Below, in pieces: positions 9,289 to 19,600 of a DNA stretch of 64,000 nt. The translations under genes were made by a program, and so were the position numbers. A model generated the notes under the pieces. The model saw only the letters and a program-made list of their open reading frames with translations. It ran no database searches and was not told the origin of the DNA. This DNA is from an uncultured Spirochaetaceae bacterium (GTDB lineage Bacteria; Spirochaetota; Spirochaetia; Sphaerochaetales; Sphaerochaetaceae), in assembly GCA_900315435.1 (NCBI GenBank), contig OMYY01000001.1:90989-154988 (forward strand), in the 5' to 3' direction. The first letter of the stretch is position 1; every line of letters starts with the position of its first letter.

Positions 9289-9423
9289 CCACATCTAATG
9301 ATCCTGTAAGCATTTTTCTCCACCACCCACGATGGTTCGGCGCGTGCAGGCAAAAGATCGGAAAGAGATGCTATACATGTGTAAACATATCGGTGCCGTC
9401 AGGCAGGGGCACCGGAAAACAAG

Positions 9424-10764
9424 TCAGAGAAGTTTGAAGGAAACGGTCCGGCGGGTGTCGGCCAGTTCATCCGGGGCAAGGGCGCGGTTTCCGTACCAGG
9501 CCTCGCCGCTCTGGTTGTCGGTCGGATCGTTTCTCCACGGACCGGCAATCAGCGATGGGCCGGGAGCCAGCATGGTGGTGCATGGCACCCGCATCACGTC
9601 CAGGTTCCCGAAATAAAAGCCTGAACCAAGAAGATTCCCTTTGCGCAACGCCCCTCCTCCGAACGAGCAGTCTGCATAGAAGGTTCCGTCCAAGCCTGGA
9701 ACCTGGAAGGTGGCCCAGTCATGGTTGCCCACGCTATGCGGAGTAACGTACATGCCGGCCATCCAGTCGCTCCTCAGTCCGGCAATACGGGCAAGGTTGA
9801 TGAAAAGTGAAGCCTGGATGCCGCAATCTCCCCTTCCGTTGGCCGCCCCGTATTCGGCAAGATTGGGAATCGTCTGGTAGCTTGGCATATAGGCGTAGGA
9901 GACATGATGGATCACCCACTGGTAAATCAGTCTCGCCTTGCGGATCGGGTTGGTTTCGTCCCCGATGATTTCCTTGCAGAGGGCTCGCAGGTAGGGGGTC
10001 GCCACCAGATAGGGGGCTTCTTCCCGGCAGTGCTGGGGCTTCACCTCGCATTTGGACTCCAAAGCGGCCAGGTCCCGGAACTTCTGGCGGTTGGTGAAGC
10101 TGTATTCGATCCAGAACTCCTCGTCCGCCTTGGGTATGCCGCGGAAATGGGCGACCCGGCGCTTGCCACGGACCGGACTCATGCTGACCAGTTGCCCGCT
10201 CTGGGCATGGATGTCAAGCTCCTCCATGAAGGGGCTGGCCACCGGAATGGGAAGGTCGGCTTCAAGCACCTGCCCCCTCATCCACGCGCTCTCCTTGACC
10301 TTGAGCCCGACATGGATGGTAATCCTCGCCTCTGCGTGACCGAACCCCAGCATCTTCTTCATCACCAGATCCCTCAGTTGCAGGTCGGCCTGGCGTTCCG
10401 GAGTGTCCTTGCCCTTGTCCAAGGTGTCCAGGAAGCGCCTGTGCAGATGGACTTTCCCATCCACCAGCGCCCAAGGGACCGTTCCCTCGCAACGTAGCAG
10501 GGAAAGCGTTTCGGCATCCAGCGTGAAGCCTGCCGCCTTGGCAAGTTCCAGCGCATGCTCCTCGTCAAAGGGATAGTCCCGAAGGAAAACGGGCAGCCGG
10601 TGTGCCTCCAAAAGCAGACGCTCCCGTTGCAGACCGTCGACCTTCCCCTCCCGCAAAAGGAAATCGATCAGTTTCTGGGCTCGTGTGACGTAGCCCGCGT
10701 CACTCAACACTCGGACATCATCCCTCAGCGGGATCAGATAGGCGGTTAGATCATTGGCTCGCAT
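9424..10764 (-). CDS. Transglutaminase-like cysteine protease-fold protein
   Basis: The 446-residue protein has a C-terminal transglutaminase-like core. Catalytic cysteine C314 lies in GRGDCGIQASLFINLAR, histidine H348 in NHDWATFQV and aspartate D365 in FYADCSFG. Bacterial members are usually proteases or peptide hydrolases, not cross-linking enzymes, and the substrate here is unknown. The N-terminal 150 residues resemble no domain I know. There is no signal peptide or membrane segment, so it is probably cytoplasmic. It sits downstream of comF. A promoter at 10773-10802 places the predicted transcription start at or next to the ATG. Confidence 0.78.
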   Translation of the reverse strand: MRANDLTAYLIPLRDDVRVLSDAGYVTRAQKLIDFLLREGKVDGLQRERLLLEAHRLPVFLRDYPFDEEHALELAKAAGFTLDAETLSLLRCEGTVPWALVDGKVHLHRRFLDTLDKGKDTPERQADLQLRDLVMKKMLGFGHAEARITIHVGLKVKESAWMRGQVLEADLPIPVASPFMEELDIHAQSGQLVSMSPVRGKRRVAHFRGIPKADEEFWIEYSFTNRQKFRDLAALESKCEVKPQHCREEAPYLVATPYLRALCKEIIGDETNPIRKARLIYQWVIHHVSYAYMPSYQTIPNLAEYGAANGRGDCGIQASLFINLARIAGLRSDWMAGMYVTPHSVGNHDWATFQVPGLDGTFYADCSFGGGALRKGNLLGSGFYFGNLDVMRVPCTTMLAPGPSLIAGPWRNDPTDNQSGEAWYGNRALAPDELADTRRTVSFKLL

Positions 10765-10772
10765 GGTCTTCT

Positions 10773-10802
10773 ACTATACCACCAGCATCTCGCTCATGCC
10801 AA
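10773..10802 (-). promoter_or_regulatory. Promoter of the transglutaminase-like gene, probably leaderless
   Basis: TTGGCA (10797-10802), an 18-base spacer and TATAGT (10773-10778). Only eight bases separate the -10 from ATG 10764, so the transcript should start at or within a base or two of the start codon. A weak AGAAG lies in those eight bases. Confidence 0.55.
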
Positions 10803-11408
10803 GCAAACCGCCAGACCCGTCACCGGCACCGCGTAATGCTGTTCGAGAGAAGCAATGGCTGCGCGCATCGTACTTCCTGTGGTGATCACGTCATCCACCA
10901 CCACAAGCCGTCGGAGCGAGGGCAGATTCCGGTCTTCCACCTGGAAGGCGACCTGTGCCCGTCCCCTCCGGTCCTGTTGTTTCTGCACCCCGCGCGAGGT
11001 GCGTGTCAAAAGCCTTGCCACCGGCATATGCATGTTCCGTGCCAGCAAAAGTCCTTGGTCGAAACCACGGCGTCTCAGACCCTCTCCCGAGGCGGGAACC
11101 GGCACCAGGCAGGTTCCCGCTCCTGGAGGAAGCAGCGGAATCAGCAACGAGGCGAACAACCGGGACAGGTCCCGCTGCCCACCTACCTTGTAGCGTACCA
11201 TCAGCTCGCGAAGCAGCCCTTGGAGGGGCCCGTAGGCCTGGTAGTGGGTTTCACAGAACCGGCATGGATAGGCAAGGCTGAGCGTCGGGCATCCGCACAC
11301 CGGACACCGCTCCCGCCACAAGGAACTGAACGCATAGCCCTCCAGCACCTTCCGGCAGGAGGGGCAGGGAAACGTTGCGCTCAGACAGGCACAGACCGGG
11401 CATTCCAT
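10794..11408 (-). CDS. comF: ComF family phosphoribosyltransferase-like protein
   Basis: The 204-residue product has N-terminal zinc-finger-like cysteine pairs (CPVC, CPSC, CPVCGC, CRFC) and a C-terminal type I phosphoribosyltransferase fold with the PRPP loop VVVDDVITTGST near residue 170. Family members act in competence DNA uptake (B. subtilis ComFC, E. coli GntX), but the biochemical reaction is unsettled. The motif (LVPVPASGEGLRRRGFDQG) is typical. It lies 21 bases downstream of mutS. ATG 11408 follows TATGAT by five bases with only a weak -35, so it may be coupled to mutS or leaderless. Confidence 0.88.
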   Translation of the reverse strand: MECPVCACLSATFPCPSCRKVLEGYAFSSLWRERCPVCGCPTLSLAYPCRFCETHYQAYGPLQGLLRELMVRYKVGGQRDLSRLFASLLIPLLPPGAGTCLVPVPASGEGLRRRGFDQGLLLARNMHMPVARLLTRTSRGVQKQQDRRGRAQVAFQVEDRNLPSLRRLVVVDDVITTGSTMRAAIASLEQHYAVPVTGLAVCLA

Positions 11409-11429
11409 ACCCTATCATACCGTCTTTTC

Positions 11430-14033
11430 TCAGGATTCCTTCAGCGCCTTCTGCATCTCCCCTACCAAGGCGAGGGCCTCGATCGGGGTGCTGCGGTCGA
11501 CGTCGAAGTGATCGAGCGCGTCCCGGAGCTTGTCGTAGATGGCAAGCTCGTCCTTCTCCTCCGGCGCAGCCTCTTCGGGCGCGAAGAGGGAGGGTTGGGC
11601 ATGGCTGAGCAAGTATTCGTCGTCGTGGCGTTTCTGGAAGTTCTGCGCCTCACGGATCACCCCGTAGGGGATTCCTGCAAGCTTGGCGACATTCAGCCCG
11701 TACGAGCTTTCCGCGACACCTGGAATCACCTTGCGCAGGAAGATGACTGTTCCCTTCTCCTCGACTACCTTCAGCGTCAGCTTCTGCACCTCTCCTCCGG
11801 CGATTTCCGCCAGCTCGTGGTAGTGGGTGGCAAAAAGGGTCTTGCAGCCCATGCGGGTCAGTTCCTGCATGACGGCGAAGGCGATGGCCATGCCGTCCTG
11901 GCTGCTGGTACCTCTTCCCAACTCGTCGATGATCACAAAGGAATGGCGGCTGGCAGTACGGAGAATCAGCGCGGCTTCCTGCATCTCCACCAGGAAGGTG
12001 GACTCTCCTCGAGCCAGGTTGTCGCTGGCGCCGACCCGGCAGAAGAGCCGGTCCACCGGACTCATCACCACCCGTTCGGCCGGAACGTAGCTGCCAATCT
12101 GGGCAAGCAGGACAATGAGCGCATTTTGGCGCAGATAGGTCGATTTTCCAGCCATGTTGGGGCCGGTGATCAGGCAGAAACGTCCCTGCTGTTCCTCGAT
12201 ATCCAGGCCGTTGGGAACAAAACCTCCCGCCGGCAGCTGGCTCTCGACCACCGGGTGCCTGCCTCCGGCGATATGCAGCACGTCTCCTTCCACGAATTCT
12301 GGTTTCCGATAGTGGTTTTTCATCGCGCAGACGGCAAGCGAGGCCAGAACGTCGACTTCGCTGAGGAATTGTGCGATTTCCAGCAGCATCGGTCCCTGGG
12401 CTGCCGTATCTTTCAGGATCTGTTCGTAGACTTCCTTCTCCCTCGCCTCGGCGGCAAAACCGCTTTTCAGGATTTGGGTTTCCAGCTGGATCAGCTCGTC
12501 GGTGGTGTAGCGTTCGGCGTTGACCAGCGTCTGTTTCCGGTAGAAGGCCTGGGGAACCTTGTCCACCTGGCCCTTGGAGACCTCCAGATAATGGCCGATG
12601 ATCTTGTTGTAGGAGAGCTTCAGCGTGGAGATGCCCGTCTCTTGCCGGATTTTGTCCAGGTACGAGTCGAGCAGTTCCTTTCCTCCGCCCTTGACCTCGC
12701 GCAGCCGGTCGAGCTCCGGATCATAACCGGCGTTGACCACCTCGCCCTCGACGAAGGGCCCCTGGGTCTCCTCGTTGATGCCCTTGGATATTTCCCGCAT
12801 GACGGAAAGCAACTGTTCGAGCGAACTCTGGGTGACGTTGGGCGAGAGCAGCTTCTGGTAATGTGTGGCGTCCTTCTCCATCAGTGAGAAAAAGCAACCA
12901 ACCGTGCGTTGGATGCCCACCAGGTCCTGGGGCAGGGAACGATGCATGGCCACCCGGCTGGACAAGCGCTGCAGGTCAAGCGCCTTGCGCAGGATTTCGC
13001 GGACATGTCCCGTCTCCTCTTGATGGGTCACATAGAAGGTGACCCACTCCTGACGGCAGAGGATATCCTCCCGATTCCTTAACGGAAAGGAAATCCACTG
13101 TTTCAGCAGTCGGGTGCCACCGCTGGTGACCGTCTGGTCGATGGAGGAAAAAAGGGTGCATCGTTCTCCCCCATCCTGGCTGTTGGCAATCAGCTCGAGG
13201 TTTCTCTGGCTTGCCTCATCCACCAACAGGAAGCGGTCGTTGTCCACCTTCCTGTAGGTGACGATCTGCCCGAGCGAGGCGCGGGCGGTGTCTTCCAGAT
13301 ATCCCAGCAATGCCCCACCGCTGGAAAGGGCCGCATCGTCGTTCTCGAAGCCGAAGGCCTTCAGGTTGGTCGTTCCCATGTGCGCGGTCAATTTCTGGAA
13401 AGCCTGCTTCTGGCTGAAAGACCAGGAAGGAAGTTTTGTCACCATGGCACGGAAACCATCAATCCGGTTTTGGAACTCCTCGTCGGAAAAATACTCGTCC
13501 TCGTCGACCAGGATTTCACGTGGTTTGACCTGCTCGAGCAGGGCCAAGAGCGAGGCGAACTGCCGGTCCTTCGCCACGGTGGTCATGCAGAACTCGCCAC
13601 TGGTGATATCGGCGTAACTGACCGAGAAACGGGATCCGATGGCGACAACGGAAAGGACGTAGCTGGTCTGCCTTGCGTCGAGAAAATCATCATCCACCAC
13701 CGTCGCCGGCGTGACAATCTGGATCACTTCCCTCTTGGCAAGCTGTTTCGGATTCGTGGTCAGTTCCAGTTGCTCGCAGATGGCGATCTTCTTGCCTAGG
13801 TCGAGCAAGCGGCGGATATAGGACTTGGCTGCATGGAACGGAATGCCGCACATCGGCCTGCCGGCCCGATGGGTCAGTGTCAAATTCAAGAGCCGAGACA
13901 CTTCCACCGCGTCGTCGTCGAACATCTCGTAGAAATCCCCGAGACGGAAAAACAGCACCTTGTCCTTGTTCTGCTCCTTGATGGCGCGGTATTGCTGCAT
14001 CATCGGAGTCACTTTCTCTTCTTGCGTTCCCAT
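11430..14033 (-). CDS. mutS: DNA mismatch repair protein MutS
   Basis: Recognises base mismatches and small loops and recruits MutL. The 867-residue product has the N-terminal mismatch-binding domain with the Phe-x-Glu contact in FFRLGDFYEMF, the connector and clamp regions, and the ATPase domain with Walker A GPNMAGKST, then DELGRGTSSQDG and ATHYHEL. Length matches the family. The start MGTQEEKVTPMMQQY has AGAGGA upstream. An intrinsic terminator ends about 13 bases before the ATG, so the gene is either attenuated or has a promoter I cannot see. In Treponema pallidum mutS also follows bamA, with skp between. Confidence 0.97.
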   Translation of the reverse strand: MGTQEEKVTPMMQQYRAIKEQNKDKVLFFRLGDFYEMFDDDAVEVSRLLNLTLTHRAGRPMCGIPFHAAKSYIRRLLDLGKKIAICEQLELTTNPKQLAKREVIQIVTPATVVDDDFLDARQTSYVLSVVAIGSRFSVSYADITSGEFCMTTVAKDRQFASLLALLEQVKPREILVDEDEYFSDEEFQNRIDGFRAMVTKLPSWSFSQKQAFQKLTAHMGTTNLKAFGFENDDAALSSGGALLGYLEDTARASLGQIVTYRKVDNDRFLLVDEASQRNLELIANSQDGGERCTLFSSIDQTVTSGGTRLLKQWISFPLRNREDILCRQEWVTFYVTHQEETGHVREILRKALDLQRLSSRVAMHRSLPQDLVGIQRTVGCFFSLMEKDATHYQKLLSPNVTQSSLEQLLSVMREISKGINEETQGPFVEGEVVNAGYDPELDRLREVKGGGKELLDSYLDKIRQETGISTLKLSYNKIIGHYLEVSKGQVDKVPQAFYRKQTLVNAERYTTDELIQLETQILKSGFAAEAREKEVYEQILKDTAAQGPMLLEIAQFLSEVDVLASLAVCAMKNHYRKPEFVEGDVLHIAGGRHPVVESQLPAGGFVPNGLDIEEQQGRFCLITGPNMAGKSTYLRQNALIVLLAQIGSYVPAERVVMSPVDRLFCRVGASDNLARGESTFLVEMQEAALILRTASRHSFVIIDELGRGTSSQDGMAIAFAVMQELTRMGCKTLFATHYHELAEIAGGEVQKLTLKVVEEKGTVIFLRKVIPGVAESSYGLNVAKLAGIPYGVIREAQNFQKRHDDEYLLSHAQPSLFAPEEAAPEEKDELAIYDKLRDALDHFDVDRSTPIEALALVGEMQKALKES

Positions 14034-14046
14034 GCATTCCTCTTAC

Positions 14047-14075
14047 ACAAAAGAGCCCTGCTTCCGCAAGGCCCT
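14047..14075 (-). terminator. Intrinsic terminator between bamA and mutS
   Basis: On the minus strand AGGGCCTTGC pairs with GCAGGGCTCT (10 bp, two G-U pairs) around a GGAA loop and is followed by TTTTGTGT. It ends right before the mutS ribosome-binding site. Confidence 0.75.
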
Positions 14076-14088
14076 TTGTGCCTGACCA

Positions 14089-16665
14089 TCAATAGATCGA
14101 CTGGGTGATGGCCAAGACCAGCTTCATGCCGGAGTTCCCTCCGTTATGGAAGATGCTTCCCTTGATGAAGTGGAAGTCTCCGTCGCTCATCCACTTGGCG
14201 TTCTTGACAAGGTAGAGCCCGAGCGGGAAACCGGGAATCTTCAGCTTCAGGCCGGCACCGGCGGAGAAGTACCAGTTCAGCGAGGAGAAGCCGTCATCCC
14301 GCAGCGAGGAGATGTTGCTCACCACGCCAGTGGCGCTGGCGTAGATTTCCCAGTTCAAGACACCCACGACAAGCGGGGCCGAGAGGGAGATCTCGTTGTT
14401 CCACAGGAAGCTCTGGTCATAGACGACGTCGAAGCCGCGTCCGATATTCATGCCATCGATATAGAGCATCTCATAACGGGTGGCGCCACGCTTGGCATCG
14501 TACCAGTCCCATCCGTCACCACCGAGGACATCATAGGTATTGTTCCAATACTGGGGCAACATCACGCTGACGCTGCTGGTGGCGCCTAGGACAATCGAAG
14601 CATCCTTGTCGCCAAGGCTGTATTTGCCCACGGTCAGATATCCGCTGGCGGACGCCGTATCCTTCAGATAGTTGGAAAGACCGCCAAGAATACCACCGGC
14701 ATAGGTGAACGTATTGCTCAGGATGTACCCCCTTGTAGTGTTCTCGATCAAGTCTCTGCCGTCCCAGGTGACGGTGAAGGAGAGCTTGTTGGAGAACTGC
14801 CAATCCTTGTGGTAGAGGTACATCAGGTATTCGAACGGCAGGTAGAGGTCATCGTCATAGACGGCATGCTTCAGTCCGATCGAGAGGCCGCCGGAAAGGC
14901 GCAGGTTGCCGGCATCGAAGCGGAACGTATAGCCGGAACTGTAGCTCAGAGCGATGTTCCAGTAATCGTAGCTCATCAGATAGGCGCTGGATGGGTTGGC
15001 CTCCCCGCTCTGCTCGAACTCGATGTAGCTGTCGTATCCAAGCGGATACGCCTGGTCCTTATCGTCGTCGGTGTCGTGGCCGGTATAGTAAGGGCTGCCG
15101 AGGGTTTTCTGCAGGCCGTTGTTCTTGCTGGTGCGGGAGAAGCTCAGGCTGAGCGAGTTGGACCAGGGGATATAGCCGACCCAATCGTCGCTGATGGAAA
15201 GCGAGACCTCCTGGCTGTCCGGGGACAGCGTAGTGGAAATCGAGAGGTCCCTCCCGGTCCCGAACAGGTTCTTGTCCTGCCACTGCAGGAAGCCGGAAAT
15301 CGGGAAGCTGTCAACCGATCCGCCAAAGGTAGCGCCAAACTGGATGGTCATCTGGTTGCCCTCGGTGATGTTGAAGACGGGAATGACGGTGTTGGGATCG
15401 TCCCCTTCCTGCAACTCCAGCTTCACATCGGTGACAATCAGAGTGTTGTAGATGTTCTGGGCGCTCTTCTGCAGCTTCTCCTTGCTGAAGACGTCGCCTT
15501 TGTGGACAGTCAGCTCCCGCAAGAAGACGTAGGGCTTGGTTTTCGTCAGGCCCAGAAGACGGATATCGCTGATGGTGGCAAGCCCCTGTTCGTCGATGTG
15601 GATCACGTAGTGGATCGTCGAGCTCTCCTTGTCCCGCTGGGCCTCCACCTGCATGTTGTTGTGCACGTAGCCATTGTTGTAATACTGGTCGCTGATTTTG
15701 CCGAGCAGGGATTGCAGTTTCTCCTGACTGAGGATCTCGCCTTCAGGAATCGTGATCAGGTTGGAAAGCTCCTCATCGCTGTAGACGGTGTTTCCGGAAA
15801 AACTCATGCCGCCGAACTTCCACTGCTGGCCTTCGTCGATATGGTAGACCAGTCTCAGCCTGACGAACTTGTCGTTGGGATCCTCGCTGGGAATCACCTC
15901 GGTGGCCACATCGGTGACACGAGCGTCCATATATCCATTATTCCGGTAGAAGGTCTCGATATTGGTACGATCCTCGGCAACCCTGCTCTCCTCGTAATAC
16001 CCGCTGATCAGGTAGTTCGCGATCCGGCTGGAAAGCTGGCGGCGCAACGTCTTGTACGGAAAGGCCAAGGCGCCGTCGAACTCCACCTCGGCGACCTTCT
16101 TCTGGCTGCCCTCGTTGATGGTGTAGGTAACGGCCGCGGTGTTTGCCGCGTCGTCCTCCACCTCGCTTTCCTCTACCGTCACCTCGTTGTAGCCATAGCC
16201 GTGATACAGGTTGATGATCGCCTGCTTGTCGTTCAGGACATTCTGCGTAGAGGCGAAGTCTCCCACATGCTGGGTGATGACGCCCCGGATACGGGCCAGC
16301 TTCATCGTCTCGTTTCCGACCACCTGGATATCGGTGATTGCGGGAAGCTCGTGGAACTCGAAGCTGAGGACCAGCTTGCCCTCTTCGTTCTTCTCGGCGT
16401 TCCCTAGGAAATAGAGGAATGCGTTTGTGGCGTACAGGTCTGCCTGCAGCTTCTGGAAGAGCTCGTCGCTATACTCCTGATTCAGGTACTTGGACTCGAT
16501 GCCCTTGATCTTGGACTCTCGCAGGTTCTGCAACCCGGTATTCACAAAACCGCTGATCGGCTGACCGTTGTACCAAGGTTCTGCATCTGTTGCGACAAGC
16601 TCGAAGGCCGAAAGGACCACCAGGACCAGCGCACAAAGGAAATGGCGGAAGCGCATATGGGACAT
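14089..16665 (-). CDS. bamA: Outer membrane protein assembly factor BamA
   Basis: Omp85-family core of the machine that folds beta-barrel proteins into the outer membrane. The 858-residue product has a signal peptide (hydrophobic FLCALVLVVLSAFELVA), about five POTRA repeats over residues 30-430 (e.g. ITDIQVVGNETM, WKFGGMSFSGNTVYSDEEL) and a C-terminal barrel with the IGRGFD loop that corresponds to the conserved RGF motif. It ends in TQSIY, an aromatic C-terminus usual for barrels. ATG 16665 is chosen with GGAGGAG about ten bases upstream; a TTG at 16674 and ATG 16656 are alternatives. tamB lies immediately upstream on the same strand. Confidence 0.93.
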   Translation of the reverse strand: MSHMRFRHFLCALVLVVLSAFELVATDAEPWYNGQPISGFVNTGLQNLRESKIKGIESKYLNQEYSDELFQKLQADLYATNAFLYFLGNAEKNEEGKLVLSFEFHELPAITDIQVVGNETMKLARIRGVITQHVGDFASTQNVLNDKQAIINLYHGYGYNEVTVEESEVEDDAANTAAVTYTINEGSQKKVAEVEFDGALAFPYKTLRRQLSSRIANYLISGYYEESRVAEDRTNIETFYRNNGYMDARVTDVATEVIPSEDPNDKFVRLRLVYHIDEGQQWKFGGMSFSGNTVYSDEELSNLITIPEGEILSQEKLQSLLGKISDQYYNNGYVHNNMQVEAQRDKESSTIHYVIHIDEQGLATISDIRLLGLTKTKPYVFLRELTVHKGDVFSKEKLQKSAQNIYNTLIVTDVKLELQEGDDPNTVIPVFNITEGNQMTIQFGATFGGSVDSFPISGFLQWQDKNLFGTGRDLSISTTLSPDSQEVSLSISDDWVGYIPWSNSLSLSFSRTSKNNGLQKTLGSPYYTGHDTDDDKDQAYPLGYDSYIEFEQSGEANPSSAYLMSYDYWNIALSYSSGYTFRFDAGNLRLSGGLSIGLKHAVYDDDLYLPFEYLMYLYHKDWQFSNKLSFTVTWDGRDLIENTTRGYILSNTFTYAGGILGGLSNYLKDTASASGYLTVGKYSLGDKDASIVLGATSSVSVMLPQYWNNTYDVLGGDGWDWYDAKRGATRYEMLYIDGMNIGRGFDVVYDQSFLWNNEISLSAPLVVGVLNWEIYASATGVVSNISSLRDDGFSSLNWYFSAGAGLKLKIPGFPLGLYLVKNAKWMSDGDFHFIKGSIFHNGGNSGMKLVLAITQSIY

Positions 16666-16688
16666 TGGGAACAAACTCCTCCATGTAT

Positions 16689-19600
16689 TCAGAACAAAAC
16701 GATGCGTTTTGTCACACTCAAGCCTATCGTATCCAAAAAGTCAATCAACGACAACTCGTTGGGTTGGGAGAAAACGGTAAAGGTACACAGTGGATTCTCC
16801 CACTCAAAGGAGAGCTCGAACTGCAATGACAGGTCATTGACGAGGAATGGGGAGTCATTGGGTTTGGTCGATCTTGGGTTGACCGCACTTAAATGCAACA
16901 TTGCCTGCAGGAACATGTCGTCGGCCAGATACTTGCCAATAAAGACCGAGGTGTTGTTCAGATAACGGGCGAGCGGACTGATGGTGACCGAATCGCTTCC
17001 CGGAAGCGCGTCGATCAGGAAGTTCTGCATGATCTGGCTGCGAAAACTGAAGACGTCCAGTCCCAGGTTGCTGCGGATCGTCTCCGACAGGTTGGTCATC
17101 GGGCTGGTCTGGATCCACCCCAGGCGCTCGGCCACATCAGTCGCCATAGTGGCGACCGACGCGACACGATACAGGCTCATGCCCCCCTCTTCCGTTCCGG
17201 GCAGGATGCTGCCGCCAAGAATCGACATGATTTCCTCGGTCGATTTGGCCGGGACGCTCTCGAAGGTCGGATTCAGGTTATCCAGCGTGCTGTCGGTAAG
17301 CACCAGATAGATGTCTACCGGATTCCCGCCGGCGTCGAACTCGCGCAGCCGGGCCCGGAGGTTGAGGAACGGCTGCACTCCTCCGCTGGGCGAGGCGCGC
17401 AGCGCCATCGATCCCTCCGAGACGTAGAAGTCTTTCTGGAAATAGAAGATGTCGCCATTACGGAATACCAGCGTACCGTCCACGTTCGCCGTCTTGGTCG
17501 GGTTGTCGAAACGGAAGCGGAAACGCTCGTCCTCTTTCAAGGTGAAGCTCAGCATCGGATAATCGGTATTGGGGTAGATGATCCGGTTGTTGGTGCCATT
17601 GGTCATCAGGAAGTTGACGCTGATGTTGGCGGCAGTGTACCAGTCCGGACAGCGATGCATGCCACCGATACCGATCAACACGTCGCTGACGGTCGCCTCG
17701 CCACTGGCCAACGGCTTGGTCCCTGCGCTCTTGTTCAGACGGAACCATCCCTTCATGAATCCGGAGACCTCGACATTGGCCTCGGGGACCGGACAATAGA
17801 ACTCGATGGGTTTGCCGGGAAGCCAGACCGTCACATTGAAACCAGCAAGCCCGAGTCCGTCCAGCTGCACGTTCAGCTGCGCCTGCCCTTCCACTGTCTC
17901 GCCAGTGTCGTGACGGACGGCAAAGCACTTGGTCCGCACGGTGGTCAGTTCTGAGTTGTCGACGCTGAACAGGGCGTTCTTCACCTGGATATCGTAGTCA
18001 GGCACGTAGAAGGCCCAGATGTTGAGGGAATCGCAGGAAAGCTGACCGAAGAGGTTCGGGTCCGAAAGGTTCCCGTCGACATACAAGGTCCCTTTCAGCA
18101 CTCCCTCCTGGAAGCGGCAGATGGGGGTCGCGAAAAACCGGTTGACCAGCCGCAGGTCCAGATAGGCGTCGCTGAACTTCAAGGCCATCTGGTCGACATC
18201 GGCATTTCCGACAAGATGCCCTCCAAACCCGAAGACCGGGTTGATGCTCAGGTCGATGCTCTTGTCGTTGTCGTCGTAGTAGCCGTTGAGGATCGATCCG
18301 GATACCGTATAGCGGCCATTGAGATGGCTGAAATGGAAGTCAGCATCGTCAAAACCGTCAAGAGGACTTCCCAGGAAGACCAGGTTCCGGATGCCTAGGT
18401 CGACGGAAATCTCGTTGTCGAGGAAATGGCTCTCCAGCCGGCTCTGCAGTTGCTCGCTCTCATCGTTGGAGTCCAAGAAAGTCTGGATTTGCTCGATGGA
18501 GAAACGTCCCTCGGGAAGAACGTCCTGCACGGTTTTGGTAAAGGGTGCGAAATGGACCGCAAGATGGAAGAGCGCGGAGGATCCTCTCGTCTGCAGGGAA
18601 TACAGGGAAAAGTCGCTGAGAAAGGAGCCATCCAGGACAGCCAGCCCGCCGTGCAGGTCGATGGAAAGGGATGCGTCGTCGATCCGGTTGAGGCCGACGT
18701 TGGCGTTCAGGTGGCTGATGGTCAGGAGATTCCCATCGAACCCGACGGTTCCTTGCAACCTGCTGTCGCCACCGACGATGTCCAGGGTTCCTGCCAAGCG
18801 GAATGCATCCTGCTGTCCTGAGCTACCGATCAATCGCAGGTTGCCGGTCCAGTCTCCACCTTCCGGCAGAAAACGGCCCAGGCCAAGGTTGCGGATGTCG
18901 ACCATCGTCTCCATCCTGTCCTCGTAATTGCCCACGTAGATATCTGCACCCTGCACTCCACCATCACCCATGTGGAAGGCTAGGGTGAAGGGATCGCTCA
19001 GGCCGGAACGGATGTTCTTCAACAATGGCGTTCCCTGGTAACGGATGGCACCGGAGAACGTGGTGCGTCCATCAGCGGCGGTCAGATTGGTGAATTCGAA
19101 ACGGTCTGGGGTGATGGAGCCATTGCCTTGGAAGGTGTACGTGCGGTTTCCCAGCTGGATACCAGACAGGCTGAAGTTGTCAGCCTGGAAGGACCAGTCG
19201 TCCTGGCCTGTGTATGCAATATGCAAGTCGCCGCTCATGATGGAGTGGACAAGCCGTTTCGTATCAGGAAATTGCAGGTTGTTGACCGAAAGCTGGAAGG
19301 AAAGCGGGTTCTTGATGTCGCTGACGAGCTTGACCATATCCCCGCTGCCTCCCTCCAATCTCTGGCTGCTGATGGTGTACTGCCAGGAAACGGGATACCG
19401 CATCTCCTTCACCACGAGCGAGGCGACACTGGAGAAGACGTCTTCATGGCTTTCCAGGCTTCCGGAGAGCTGGAAGTCGGGAAACTGGTTGCTGACAGCC
19501 GTGTACTGGTATCGGCGTGGTCCGACATGGAGCATGTTGACCCTGAGAAGCTGGTTGCCGCTTTCGGTGTTGGAAATCAGGAAGTTGCCGTTGGGAACCC

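Noticed and set aside
9380..9415. CGGTGCC/GGCACCG hairpin just after the transglutaminase gene
   Set aside because: Strong stem but not followed by T residues on the minus strand, so it cannot be called an intrinsic terminator.
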